From: Strix aluco
Lineage: Eukaryota; Chordata; Aves; Strigiformes; Strigidae
Assembly: GCF_031877795.1 (NCBI RefSeq)
Contig: NC_133935.1
Location: 53,511,330 to 53,575,329, forward strand
DNA length: 64,000 nucleotides
Direction: 5' to 3'
This document shows positions 25,401 through 37,654 of this stretch, one piece after another. A program made the translations under genes and the position numbers. Below the pieces are notes generated by a model. That model searched no databases. It had not been told where the DNA came from and was given only the letters and a program-made list of their open reading frames with translations. Within the stretch, counting starts at the first letter, position 1; each line of letters opens with the position of its first letter.

Positions 25401-27394
25401 CAATAATCCCTTCTTAGATGGAGAACACTGAAGCTACCTGTAAACCAAATTGCATTTTCCACACATGACAAGGCAACTCAGTATAATGGAACCCAGGTGT
25501 TAGACTAATTTCTAATTTAACCATAAATGAAGAAAAGAGAAATATTAATCCTCAATGCAAGTTGTTGAGGTATTACAGAATCTATCATAATGAAGAAATG
25601 ACCCCACTTTGCACAAAGGTTAACTGTACAAATGGTATTGCATCGACCAAAATGTTAATGAGTTTGTGTGGCAGCAGGTAAGCAAAAGCTGGCAGAAGGA
25701 AGCTATTGTGATAGGCAGATGATTACAATGGAAGTCATGTCTTTGGTAATGACTAGGATTCACATCACATATCTTTTCAGTCACTGTACAATTTCGCTAG
25801 CTCTGTTTATGGTAATCTATGGGATTATTTGACAGCAAGGTGACACTTTGACTTTGGAACAAATTTCTTTCATAGACAGAACAATTACTGATATTGTGAC
25901 ATTCAATTAGATACATCACTGCTGTAGAATTTTTATTTTAGAAAATATATAAACATAAAGTATATTTTTCATTAGTACATTAAGTTCTTTAGTTCTCAAT
26001 TTGGGTTTCATCATGCTAAATGCTTTTATTTTACTAATGTGTAGGAGTTGGGAGAAATTTGATAGCTGTGAGTTTTTAACCATTCAGCTGCAGGATTAAT
26101 AAAAAAAAAAGAAAAAGTATGTATTTCAAATATGTAATTGTCTTAAAGAGAAGGAATATAGATTATCAGGCAAAGTTCATCTGTGTTATAAACTCTACTG
26201 CGTAACAACAGGTATGTAAAATGCTTTTCAAAAGGGAATTCCCTGACAGAAGTTACACATGTTATATCATATTCCAGGCCAAATCCACAGCTAATCTATT
26301 TACTCAATCTCACAAAACAGTTACAAATAGGAAAATATTTGGGTGAAGAATCAAGTCTATATCACCCATTCTTCCCTTTGTGGAAGGAATGCGAAATAAC
26401 AGGGAAAGGACAAGACTGGCAGCAAACATGGTATAACTCCTGAAGTTCCACCATATCCTTGGTCTTACTGTGAGCATTTCATTGCAAGACCAGAGACTGC
26501 AGCACCCCATCATTACTTTCATGTAAGTAAAAAGTGTTCTACACTCACAAGTGATAAAAGATGTACTTTGGCAAACAGACAGCAGCTTTTTAAAAAAATG
26601 TTCCTGTTTGAAATTCTTCAAGAAATGCTTTGTGCAAAACTTTGGCTTCTGGGATGCTCATCAACGTTTTCTCCATGTGTTTCATGTGCACGTTTCAGTG
26701 CCTGAACTTGTGTGACCGGACACCTAAAGCACATTTTGTTTCTTCAGTTCTTTCAGTGGCTGACCTATTTTTCCACAACCATCTGACCTAAAATCTCTCT
26801 TGCTTCATAAAGTTATGTCTTCACAATTATAGCATTGTAAATATTAATTTTATGGAAAAAAAAAAAAAGAAAGGAGACTATGAGAAGGGGTATGAATATA
26901 TCAGAAGCAAAAACCTGTTTAGAAGACAAAAGAATTTCTACAAATACATTGCCTATTAACATGGCTCTTGTCCTACTTGTGATATTTTTCCCACATTGAT
27001 ATAGGTTTTACAATCTAAAGTTTATGTATCCACTTTCTTTGTAACTCTGAATCTGTGTGAAATGTTCATTATTTTAAGATATAGGATCTAAGTATTAATC
27101 AAAAAACAGCATTAAGGAACAATATCCACTCTTACTCTGCATGATGTCTGCATCACTGTCTTCCACTGGACTTAGGTGTAAACTTTTATACTGAAATTGG
27201 ATTAGAAAAGTTGGCTTAGGTAACTTATTTATAGTCATGATGTGGAAAAAACCAATTTGCTATCAGCATCCTATTATTTCCACTTCTGCTCAGAAATTTG
27301 TGACTTGAATGAAAAAAACCTAAGGCTTTAATGGGATGAGGATGCTGTTAAGATTTGTTAGAGCAGTCACGTTTTCTCTCTCCAAGGAGACAAG
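19417..27394. other. Intergenic, no gene recognised
   Basis: About 8 kb of AT-rich sequence. It includes an AT-only low-complexity patch at about 23,302-23,405. Open frames of up to about 103 codons show no family resemblance or splice context. Confidence 0.55.
23302..23405. repeat. AT-rich low-complexity tract
   Basis: A run of ATA/AAT trinucleotide-like repeats, almost devoid of G and C. Confidence 0.85.
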
Positions 27395-27462
27395 TTGCAA
27401 TCGTAATGATCTTACATTTGTAGAGTGGTTTTCATGCCAAAGGACCTCCAAATGCTTTAAAA
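27395..27462 (+). repeat. Possible ancient SINE-like remnant
   Basis: The motif order TTACATTTGTAGAGTGG, TTTTCATGCCAAAGGACCTC, AAATGCTTTAAAAAC resembles the conserved first part of an old amniote repeat unit (atttatagcgcttttcatc...aaggatctcaaagcgcttt). It may be the same family as the 19.2-kb remnant. Weak, motif-based call. Confidence 0.4.
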
Positions 27463-30124
27463 ACTTGACAAATTACGTACAGGAATCTTACCATTCACCA
27501 CGGAATTTCAGCAGCCTCTGTTGTGAAAGGTTTTTAATAACACACAGTAAAGTCTAGTTCACTTTAGGACAAGATATGACTACTACAAGGCAGGAAGAGT
27601 CTCAGCAGGCAGACAATAACACTTCAAATGGAAATGCAAAGAGACCACTGAAGTTAACATACTACTTAGGAAGTGTGGCACATCGATTTAACGACCTTTC
27701 TTTTGTGTTTTGAGAGGACCATACATCCAATAACTCATTAAGCAAGTCCAAGTGCACTTGATGCACTTAAAGTACAGTTCTTCAACGTGCTGAATACTGT
27801 GGTTCTCAAGGCAACAAATGGTAAGTCTGTAAAAATAACACAATTAAATGTAAGTAAGTCCTTAAGTGCTTTACTGATCAGAACTTCCAGAGATGTATAA
27901 AAGAGTCTGCCTCCCTGAGAGTCTGACATCCGGATCTTGAAAGCGAGATTCCTGAAGGAGAGAAACAGAGGGGCTGGTATTTTTCACTGGCACAGTTTGT
28001 AAGGACAGAAGTAGGTAGTTCGCCTCAAAACCCTTTCTCTCACCCATTCCTTGAGAATTTGCTTTATGAGGCTACAGCTGAAAAGGACAAGGGTTCTGTT
28101 CAAAAAAAAGAAATTACTAAAAAATATCAGAAGAAATATAGGCAAAACTTAGGTCTCTGAAAAGCTTCTACACAGTTGTTAACCTAACTGTAGAGATGCC
28201 TATTTCTATAGACACCTGCAGTGAAGATCATATAAGAGGGAGGTCTACCATAAGCACTAGTTTAAAAGGTATCTCAGGTGGAAGTAAATGTGCCTGAGGA
28301 CTGATAGCTGCTGCAGCCACAGCTGCTGAAAGCATGTGGTGATGGAGAGAGCAGGTAAGAGTCTGATGAGACTCTCAGGAGGTAAGGAGCATGTCCGAGG
28401 GTCTCAAAGAAGCAAGAGGGAGGGTTATCACAGGGAAGAGTGATTTTGAATAGGAAAGTCTGTTATCCTCGTGTTTACCCAGAGGTCTCAGCCACCCTCA
28501 GACAACCTCAGACCATCTGTCCTCAGACACCCTGCCTCTGGGACCACATCTGTGGCCTTTTATGTCAGCATTTGGATTAGACTTCAGTTCCTTATGTTAA
28601 AAATGTCATGAAAGGTAACAGTTACGTGTCTCAAAAAGCATCTACAAAGGCCAGCATGGCAAGACAAAAGCATACTAAACTCATAATATTGACTTGCTAC
28701 TTCCTAAAGTCAAATCTAAAAGAAACTTTAAAGGAAGTGTTGACATTTACTTTTTTTCCCAGATTAAGACATGCTCTTTAAGACTGTAGCACTGCACATG
28801 CAGTAGATGCCTTACCTCATGGTGATATCTGCAGTGTGCAAGTTACAGACCCAGCCTCTCTGGGAGGTTGTTAGTGGGTTACCAGAAAATGTCTTCAGAT
28901 AAGCCCATTTTCTACCCAAAATAGGAAATCAAAAAGGACTGTGAACAGTATGATTTCTAAAAAAACTACTTTCATCAAGGACTCAGCTCCCAGGATTCAT
29001 TGACTGAACACAGTAAGGCTTCTTGAGCCCCTGAGTCTGAAATACAGAGCATTTCTTCCTTTCTAAGCAAAAGTCTGAGCTGATTTGAACACAGATTTCC
29101 CACCTCTCAGGAAATGTCCTGTCAGACTATTGGTACTGTAAAAGAGAAGGAAGGAAACACCCTTGGTATCTTTTTTTGCATGGAGTAAGTAAAACTGTAT
29201 GGGAACTAGAAAGAGTTGAAAGAATAGCCAGTACCCTTCAGTTAGTGTCTGGCAGACAAATTTACTCTCTTGGAAACATCCAAAAAGTGGAAGCAGAGAG
29301 CTGTTACGTTAGAGCTGGACTTTTACCTCTGTTCTTACCCAGCAGTCAGAAAAATGAATCGAGATGGAAAAGTGTACCTGTGACTTTCTTTTCTTCTACT
29401 CCTGGTCCTACAGGTAATTAGTCTCCTACTCTTTGTAGCAGCAGATGTGAAACATGAGGGTAATATATATTCTGTGATACCCAGGAATGCTTCTCATGTC
29501 CCATGAATTCAGCCCTGCCAGGAGTTCAGCTCGGTATCAGCACGAGGTCTGACTGGTCATCTCCATTCCCTGCCACAGTTCCTGTACTAAAGAAACAGAC
29601 TCCAGCAGTGTGGCAAGCCAACAGACTAAAGCCTGGCAGGCCATTAGCTGGCACCAACAACAGTTCACTGTGGATGCATGAAGCATGAGGGCAGCTGAGG
29701 AACGGAGAGGACACTTGCAGGAGCTGGGGTGTGGGAGGAGTGAGGGAGATGCAGTCAAGACACATGCACATGTCTAGGTTTATTCATTGGCATTTGACCA
29801 GAGGTGAGAAGGAAGCTCTGTAAAAATAGCACCAGGGGGTAAGGGGATTCACCTCCTCATTTACAGTCTGCTCCTGGGAGCACACAGTTTGCTCCTACCA
29901 GATCAGACTGAAGCAATCAGAGTAAAATCCACTGTTGTGGGATTAGGAGGAGGAAATTGAAAGAGGACACTGAGATGAAATACCTCTCATTCTCACAGGT
30001 GTAACATTACAGATCGGTTCCCCAGATATAATTTCATTTCCTTTCTCCCTTTTGTACATTGGAGATGAACAGTGGGAGGAGAAGGAGGTAACTAGTAACA
30101 AAACGAAAGAAGGGCATCCTACAG
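27463..30124. other. Intergenic, no feature recognised
   Basis: Mixed-composition sequence without a supported gene or named repeat. Confidence 0.5.
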
Positions 30125-30474
30125 CTCCTAAAACCTCTCTACAACTACTTGAAAGGAGGTTGTAGCTAGATGGGTGTCTGTCTTTTTCCCAAGTAAAAAG
30201 TGATAGGAAGATAGGAAATAGGCTCAAGTTGCACCAGGGAAGGTTTAGATTGGGTATTAGGAAAAATTTATTCACTGAAAGGGTTGTCAAGCACTGGACC
30301 AGGCTGCCCAAGGAAATGGCTGAGTCACCATCCCTGAAGGTGTTATTTAAAAGAAGTATAGATGTGGCATTTAGGGACATGGTTTAGTGGTGGACTTGGC
30401 AGTGTTAGGCTTACAGTTGGACTTGATGATCTTAAGAGTCTTTTCCAACATAAATGATGCTATCATTCTATGAC
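30125..30474 (+). mobile_element. CR1 LINE 3'-end fragment
   Basis: Sense CR1: CTACAACTACTTGAAAGGAGG, then GGTTTAGATTGGGTATTAGG, GGCTGCCCAAGGAAATGGC and the terminal GATGCTATCATTCTATGA. The last segment of ORF2 and the 3' UTR are present; the rest is truncated. Confidence 0.92.
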
Positions 30475-33400
30475 CCCTTATTCATACACACACACACAAG
30501 AAATTTGAGGAAGGAAGGATGAGTGTAATATGTTCATTGAGAAGAAACTCTCTCAAACAAGGAGGAAACAGCAGGATGAAAATGGAAATGAAGGAAGACC
30601 ATTTAACTGTGAAACATTTTGGGGAGAGGCAGTCTGCTCCACTTTGCACTGGGAAGGAGAGACAGGAACTAACCGAAGTTACTGGGTACCAAAGGTTTCC
30701 TGCTACCTCTGCAGCCCAGCTTGTCGCCCAGTCCTGCCATGTTTACAGCCTTTTCCCCAGCTGATGCCTGTGAGTGGGGAGCATGGGTATAAATCCAGCA
30801 AGTGCTTCAATACTTTTTACTTAGCATTCAGTAGAGCAAGAGCTGAAACGAAGATCTCTCTTCGTATATTGGTTCCTTACCCACCAGCATGTAGAGTCCT
30901 TTGCTCATGCCCTTCTTCTCCTCCTTTTTCTTCTTTCCATCTTCTTTTCAAGAAAAGTGAGAGTAATGGTTTCATTCTCTCCCAAGCTCTGAATGAATTT
31001 CTCATGTCCAGTTAAAGAACTACAACAAAAAAATGCTACTGAATAAAGAGATTATGTAAATCTTTGTTTTCTAGTTTTCTTTTTGATCAGGCGTACTGGC
31101 AAGCTAGAGGAGGAATGTTTGTTAGTGAATTTGGGTGGAGTTCTAGCAAGAGGTAAGACTTCCTGCACATGCCCTGAAAACTTCTGAACTTTTCATTATA
31201 TCAGAACTGGATTTTTCTGCTTACTGATGTGGGGGGTTTTTTTCACTTATAATTGCTACTGTTCTCTAAAACTGAAAAACTACAATCAACACATGAAGGC
31301 TCCTGTTGTAACTGGTACACATCCATGCAACTGAGAGCTAGAGAGCTACAAACTTTAAAAATACTTCTGCTGAGGAACTATTCAGTGAGGCATATCATGG
31401 CTAGGGCTTCTTCCCTAGGGAAAAAAGAAGTAACCTAAAAAGTCTTTCTTAATTTACTCTCCTTTGTAAAATGATCTCTCTTTACTATTTGGACAATGAT
31501 GCTTTTTTTCCCCCTTTTTTTTGGTTTTGCCAAAACTTTGAAATCTTTCAGGTATTAAGAGACATAATAAAAATGTAGTGGAAATTCAGGCATGAGGAAT
31601 AAGGAATTGAGCTAATGCAATTTGCATGATTCTAATTACTGTTGATGGCTCGTTGTAGCTTGACGTTTTGGTCTGCCACGTACACCCCAGCATTTATCTA
31701 ACTGTCCTTGCAAACACAGTCACACTTCAAAGCAGCACAGATGGCAAAAGTATTTCCATATATGGTTTGAGGTGATCTTATAAAGGAAGCAAATATTCTG
31801 CAGAAACAGAATAATACAACTGAAATATGTTAAATTTTTAACTTATTTTAACATCAGTTATGCAAATTTGATTAAAACAGAGATTTAAACCAAAACTGAA
31901 CTACACACAGAGCAGCAGCTGTGTGTGGTCTGCAGGGGACTTTCCACAGCAGCAGGCTGTTCCACGGTCCTTCGGCTCCCTCTGCTGCTTAATTGATTCC
32001 CGTGTTTTTCATATTTGCAATGACCTTTTACTCATTTTCTTTAACCTCTGTTTTGATGAGAAAAAATGATGCAGATTAAAATTGCACCTAAAGCAATGAA
32101 ATGATTGCTTGAATTGATAAAGAGTGTGTGCAAAGTTTCATGTAATTATTGTCCTTCCTTTTCTCAGGGAATGTCAAGAAGCCCATCAGACTTTTCTGAT
32201 TTCTTTCTGGTGACTTGTAGTACATATATTCTGCCATTACAATTTGACTTCGTATAACTGAAATGTATCTGTTGCTTAAGCTGACATTTCCTAGTTATGT
32301 ACTTTCATTTCATGCTGATTTTTTTAAAATAATTATGTTTTTATATAGCTCAGTGTACTCTTTATTACCAAGGTCTCTTGCACATATCTCTGGAATACCT
32401 TCTTTCCTATATTTTGGTAGTGTTCATCTATCAAAAATGCTAAAGAAAGGAAGAAGCAGCTTGTATACTTGCATATGCTTCTCTTTATTGTTGTGTTTTC
32501 CGTTTCTAAGTAGACCTGACAAAGCTTATCCCAGATAGCTGACAACTGTATATATTCAAACAACATGTTGATCAAAATGCAATATACATGCAAACCACAC
32601 AAATGCACACACATATTCATTAATGTAGAACTTTGGTTAATAAGGTATAATGAAGGTAAGGAATTATCTGCCAGAATATGTGAGAAGTAGTATAAAAAGC
32701 TCAGCATCAAACATCATACTGACTAAAATGGGAATTTGAGAAGCAGTAAAGGTTAAGGGAATATTAACACATAAGATTATGCTGTTCCAAGGCATCTCTG
32801 ATCCTCAGGGGATTTAAAAAAACCCAGAAGGTCTACCTAGATTACATCAAAGATGGAAAGCTCAGAATTCAACGTGTAATTTTCTCCACAGGTATGCAGG
32901 GTATTATATCCATTTTTTTTCTGTTCAGATATTCAGCCATGCGATTATGTCAGTCACTGATGGAATTACCCCAAGAAAATAAGATTATGAAATCTCCATT
33001 TGAAATTCTGCTAAACTTTTGAAAGCACAGGTTTGGGGAATCTTGGCTAAGACGTTACTTCCTCCAAGAAAACTAGGATGACTTTCTGAGGGATCTGCAT
33101 TAATGCTTAGCCCCGGAAGAAATGGTACCTGTGGGTATGAATTATGCTACCCCTGGGAATAAATGCAACCCACCCATAGCCCAACATGAACTAAACAACT
33201 CAGACAAGTCAGGCTTGATCAGATCTCTCAGGCACTGCTTGGATGTGTTGCTTTGTCCTTTGTGAGGACAGTGCTTACGTTTGAATCTTTCCAAAGTGTT
33301 TGCTGCTGTTCGGGAAATGGTGACACACTGCTGGCTCAGCTCAGGGGACAGGGGAAGGGGCTGTCTTTGCTATTGCCTTCTTCATGCAGCTTGTTCTTGA

Positions 33401-35535
33401 GTGACACCTTAGGAGCAAGCCCATTGGGCTGGAGACTAATTACATGACTGAATTCTTCTCAGGAGGAAATTACAGAATGACTGTCAGATCCAAAAGGTTG
33501 TAGGCATGTGAAATTTTAAATAGGTGGATTGCAGGATCCCAAAGTTGCAATCAAAAAAGAGCCCCCTCAGAGGCTGCCTAATTCTGGAGGTACTTGGGAG
33601 GACCTTCCCCTTCCAGACTTAGTGCCTGTCAGGCACTTGAAATTAGTGCATGTCCTGACCTTCCCATACCTGAGCAGTTCAGTGCCTCACTCCTGCTCAA
33701 GTCTCACCAGGGAGTCTGCTGCCATACCACAGCCAAAATTGCAGAGACAACCAGAACATGAACAGCAATTCAGGGCATAAAGGACTCAAATCATAAAAGC
33801 TTTCCCATTGCTGACAAACATTAAACCTACAGTAAAAAGGCCAACATCCCCGCGGGGATCTGCCACAGCCTGGAAAGAGAAAGCATTCGAGGTCATGGCA
33901 ATGCTCCATCCCTGCAACAAGGGCCATCACTTCACATGAAGTTCTCAGGTAATTCAGATGGCTGCTCCTTCCAGGTCTGCCTTTCTCACTGGTCACTATG
34001 GGCTCAGGAAGCATAACTCCTACTAACACCTCAGTGTGCAGGGTAGCTCGTACTGCACAGGCATAACTGCCAGATTCAGATCTCATTTCCGAGGACCACA
34101 CTCACCCAGCCTTGCTGCTGTCACAGCTCAGCTCAGCACTGGACTTGTCACACAGGACTCTGTTCAGGAGCTGCAAACATAAAGCTGTGCACTAGTGCCT
34201 GAACAGCACAAAATAGTGTCCAGGTTCTCAACAGAAATACCAGTCATCCCTATCAAATTAAACAAGGAAAATTTCCTTTCTGATCCCAAATTTGGTGATT
34301 AACCTTGAGCATGTGAGTAAAACACATCAAGGTGGTATTATATAAGATTTCAAATCCATCAGCTTGTCATAACTCAACCTTATTCAACTTATCACTGCGG
34401 CCTCCCCAGTGCTGCAGGGGAGGGCAGTGAAGAACTGGAAACCGAAGTTATAGATCTTTGGGGGTAGAGAGGATAAAAGGGGCAGAACTGCCCTTTCCTT
34501 TACAAACTTTGCCAATGACCAAGAAAAATCCTGAAATACAGGATTACTACAACAGAAATAAAATGCAGATAAACGTGAACACACAACAATCTAATTTCAC
34601 TTCATCATTTTTGGATGCCTAAAGGACTTAACATTTCTCATTCTGGGAACAACCTTTCCTTAAACTTTACATCCTCAGTATAAACAATGCATATTCCTCA
34701 TTTTCTATCTTATTTACTCTTCAGATGTTTATATACCATCTTCTAATCTCCTATTTAAATTAACTATGACCTTTTTATAACTGTTCAACATTGTATCATG
34801 ACTTAAATTCCCTCTCCCAATATATTTATGGAGTCATCACTTCCATTCTCATCCAGTTTTTCTTGCTTTCTTTCCAAACCTTGTTGAGAAAGAGAACTGA
34901 AGATAGCAAAACACACAGAGCCAAGGAAAGCAAGAGCAGAACAAGGAAATTGTGGTCCTGTGATCGGGACATTGTTTTGGGAGTTGGGTCAGTGAGAACC
35001 TGAGCTGCAGGACCTGGGCGTCCAGGTCTCCCAGGACTGCTTTTGCATTTTACAGTAAACAGAGAACCAATAAAATTCCTGTACATATGCAGCTATTCTT
35101 CCAAGCGATTAAGCCTGAACTCTGGGTTCAAACTGCAAATTTGCCTGGTGACCTTACACGCTGTCTAGGCCCATCCAGGTAGCAGGTGGCATTCTACTGC
35201 TATTTCCAGATAGCTTTAACTCAACAGGTAGCAGAGCAGAGAGGTTTTTTGCCTGACTGAATTCAATGTGAACAAAACATGTTGATTGGCAGATTCTTGT
35301 GTTTAGGATGCAAGTTCCAGGTACTTGATCTATCGTTGCACATACAGCAGTAAATTAACATGCCTGGAATGGCTTTCTGACACTTGAGGTAAGCGAACAG
35401 AACAATTTATATTGATATTTTCAAACTTGTCACATCTCCGGAGTGTATGTATGCAAACTATCTAGCTGAGATGTTCCCAAGTCCATGCTGATTCTTTAAC
35501 CATGTCATACGTGCATAAGCGTAAGGCCAGACACA
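30475..35535. other. Intergenic, no gene recognised
   Basis: A short CA run follows the CR1 at about 30,486-30,498. The remainder has no supported gene. A segment near 34,880-35,080 with an AATAAA looks repeat-like, but I cannot name it. Confidence 0.5.
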
Positions 35536-36345
35536 AGTGGTGTGCCCCAGATATTGGTATCAGGGCCAATGCTGGTTAACCTCTTCATTAACAGCGTGAA
35601 AGATAGGAGTAGCGCAACTTCTGAAAGTTTACAGAGATTACAATGCTGAGGGGAGTGGTTGATAAACCAGAGGTTTGTGCTGCCATTCAGAGAGACCCTG
35701 ACAGGGCAGAAAAGGCTCTGACAGGGCTGGCAGACATCAACTTATATGCAAGCAACACAGCTTTGCAGCAAACAAGGCCAACAGCCTCCTGAGCTGCATT
35801 AGGAAGTGTTGCTAGCAGGTTGAGGGAGATGATTTTCCACTCTGCTCAGCACTGGTGAGACATCTGGAGTGATGGGTTCACTCCTGGGCTTCCCAGTACA
35901 AGAGAGACATGGACACAGCAGAGTGAGTCCAGCAAACTGCCATGAGGATTATAAGTGGATTGGAACATCTGCCCTACATAGGGAGACCAAGAGCTGGGAC
36001 TCTTCAGCCCAGAAAAGAGAAAGTTCAGGGATATTTTATCAATGTGCATAAATACCTCAAGGGGCAGTCTTCTCATTGGTGCCCAAGGAAAGGACAAAAT
36101 TGGCACAAAGTGAAATACAGGAAACCCCATTTACACATGAGGGAAAATCCCAATCAAATCTGCAAGGGTGATCAAACACTGGGACAGGTTACCCTGAGAG
36201 GGGGTAGAGTCTCCATCCTTGGAGATACTCAAAACCCATCTAGACATCCTCTTCAGCAACATGCTCTAGTTGACGCTGCTCTGTGCCATGTGACTGAAAC
36301 AGCAGTGTCTCCAGAGGTCCCTTCCAACCTCAGCAATTCTATGCT
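35536..36345 (+). mobile_element. CR1 LINE fragment (ORF2 end and 3' UTR), highly diverged
   Basis: The fragment is diverged but keeps CR1 order: a reverse-transcriptase tail, TGCATTAGGAAGTGTTGCTAGCAGG, ACTGGTGAGACATCTGGAGT, GGATTGGAACATCTGCCCTA and the terminal CCCTTCCAACCTCAGCAATTCTATG. It is older than the 40.2-kb copy. Confidence 0.85.
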
Positions 36346-37121
36346 GCTGCAGTTGTGAACAACTTTACACAGGAAAACTGACACTACCAACCATACTCAG
36401 ACCTTGACATCCTATGAAGTTGAAAGCCTGTCTAAAGTGTTTTGCAGTATGAAACAGTAACAATCAGCACCATTTCATCTTCTGTGGAATCGAATTTCCC
36501 ACTTGAGTGGGAAATACAGTAACTGTTAGAGCAGTTATGCCTACAAGCCTTTGACTGGGAAACCACATTTCCAGTAAGTCAGTGAACCATAGCTGTGGTT
36601 GAATCACACCTTTAATTTCAAGTAGAAAAGGTGGTTCTCTTGCATCCATGACTATAATACCTTATATTTGGAAATAACAGAGGAGTGAGAAAGTTTCTCT
36701 CAGACATAGGGATGTAGGATAAAGCTAGCAGCCTCCTGCGTTCCTAAGATATCCACCTAACAGGAAGAAGACCATAAGCTACACCAACATTTTGAGCAAA
36801 GCTCAACCTAGTGGACAGACTCTCACCAACGCTTATCCACCCTGTAGGTTTGAGCCGGTAAGCAGATTTGTCAGTCAAATCCCCAAAAAGCCAAAGGGTT
36901 TTATGTACCTGTAAAGTTAACATTAGATGAGCTGGAATTCCAAGAATTTCAGGAGGTGCTCAAAAGCAAATGTGGATTTTTAATTAAATTCTGGGTTTAG
37001 CCATAGTTATTAAATCTAGACCCAAGAGCTGTAGTTCAGGCACCCATCTTTTAAAATAGATTGAAGAAAGCTTATGATTGTGTATCAAGGATGGTGGAAA
37101 TGTAAAGATTTTATGAAAAGA
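36346..37121. other. Intergenic sequence downstream of ATP23
   Basis: No coding signal. The region contains the likely end of the ATP23 transcript at its right side. Confidence 0.5.
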
Positions 37122-37127
37122 TTTATT
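37122..37127 (-). terminator. Candidate ATP23 polyadenylation signal
   Basis: AATAAA on the minus strand, about 325 nt past the ATP23 stop codon. A closer ATTAAA variant lies at 37,294-37,299. Which one is used cannot be told from sequence. Confidence 0.35.
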
Positions 37128-37450
37128 CAGTAACAACAAAACTTTTAGAAACCAAGTCCTAGTCCAACTGAGCAGAATTAAATGTGCATTGAAATGTGCA
37201 GATCATTACTTGACAAGTCATTTGGTGTACTAAATTATCCTGCTGGAACAACAGCTGAGGAAACACGGTTTTTAGTCTTGTTCATTTACTTTGTTTAATT
37301 CTATGGAATTTGGCTCCTGGAAAAAGTTTACAAAATTAATTGATACATTTGATAGAATTGCCCTTTCCACCAGCACTGTGTGCATAGACTGTGACTCCAG
37401 ATGTTACCAAACAATCAGATATTAACATAATTTCTTACAGTTTTTTCTCT

Positions 37451-37654
37451 TTACAGATTAGCATTATAGCGATCTCTGTTCTGAAAGTCTCTATAAGCCC
37501 GTTTTGCATCTGTTTTACTGTGCGGGATTCTTCCAAAAGGTTCCAGATCATTGAAGCAGGCATCAAAAACTTCATCCACAGCTTTCTCTGCCGTTTCTTT
37601 GCTAACTTTTCTAACAGCCAGAATGGAACGAATTGCTCTGTCTCGTACACAAGT
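37451..37654 (-). CDS. ATP23: ATP23 exon 6 (terminal coding)
   Basis: 67 codons plus TAA, starting TCVRDRA and ending RDRYNANL. Acceptor CTTTAG. Confidence 0.95.
   Translation of the reverse strand, partial: TCVRDRAIRSILAVRKVSKETAEKAVDEVFDACFNDLEPFGRIPHSKTDAKRAYRDFQNRDRYNANL

Noticed and set aside
30519-31015. Two overlapping + strand frames, 81 and 161 codons
   Set aside because: No recognisable domain and no splice context or codon conservation that I can see; consistent with chance.
34880-35090. Segment with an AATAAA that looked like the end of a transcript or LTR
   Set aside because: No matching upstream exon or LTR boundary could be identified.
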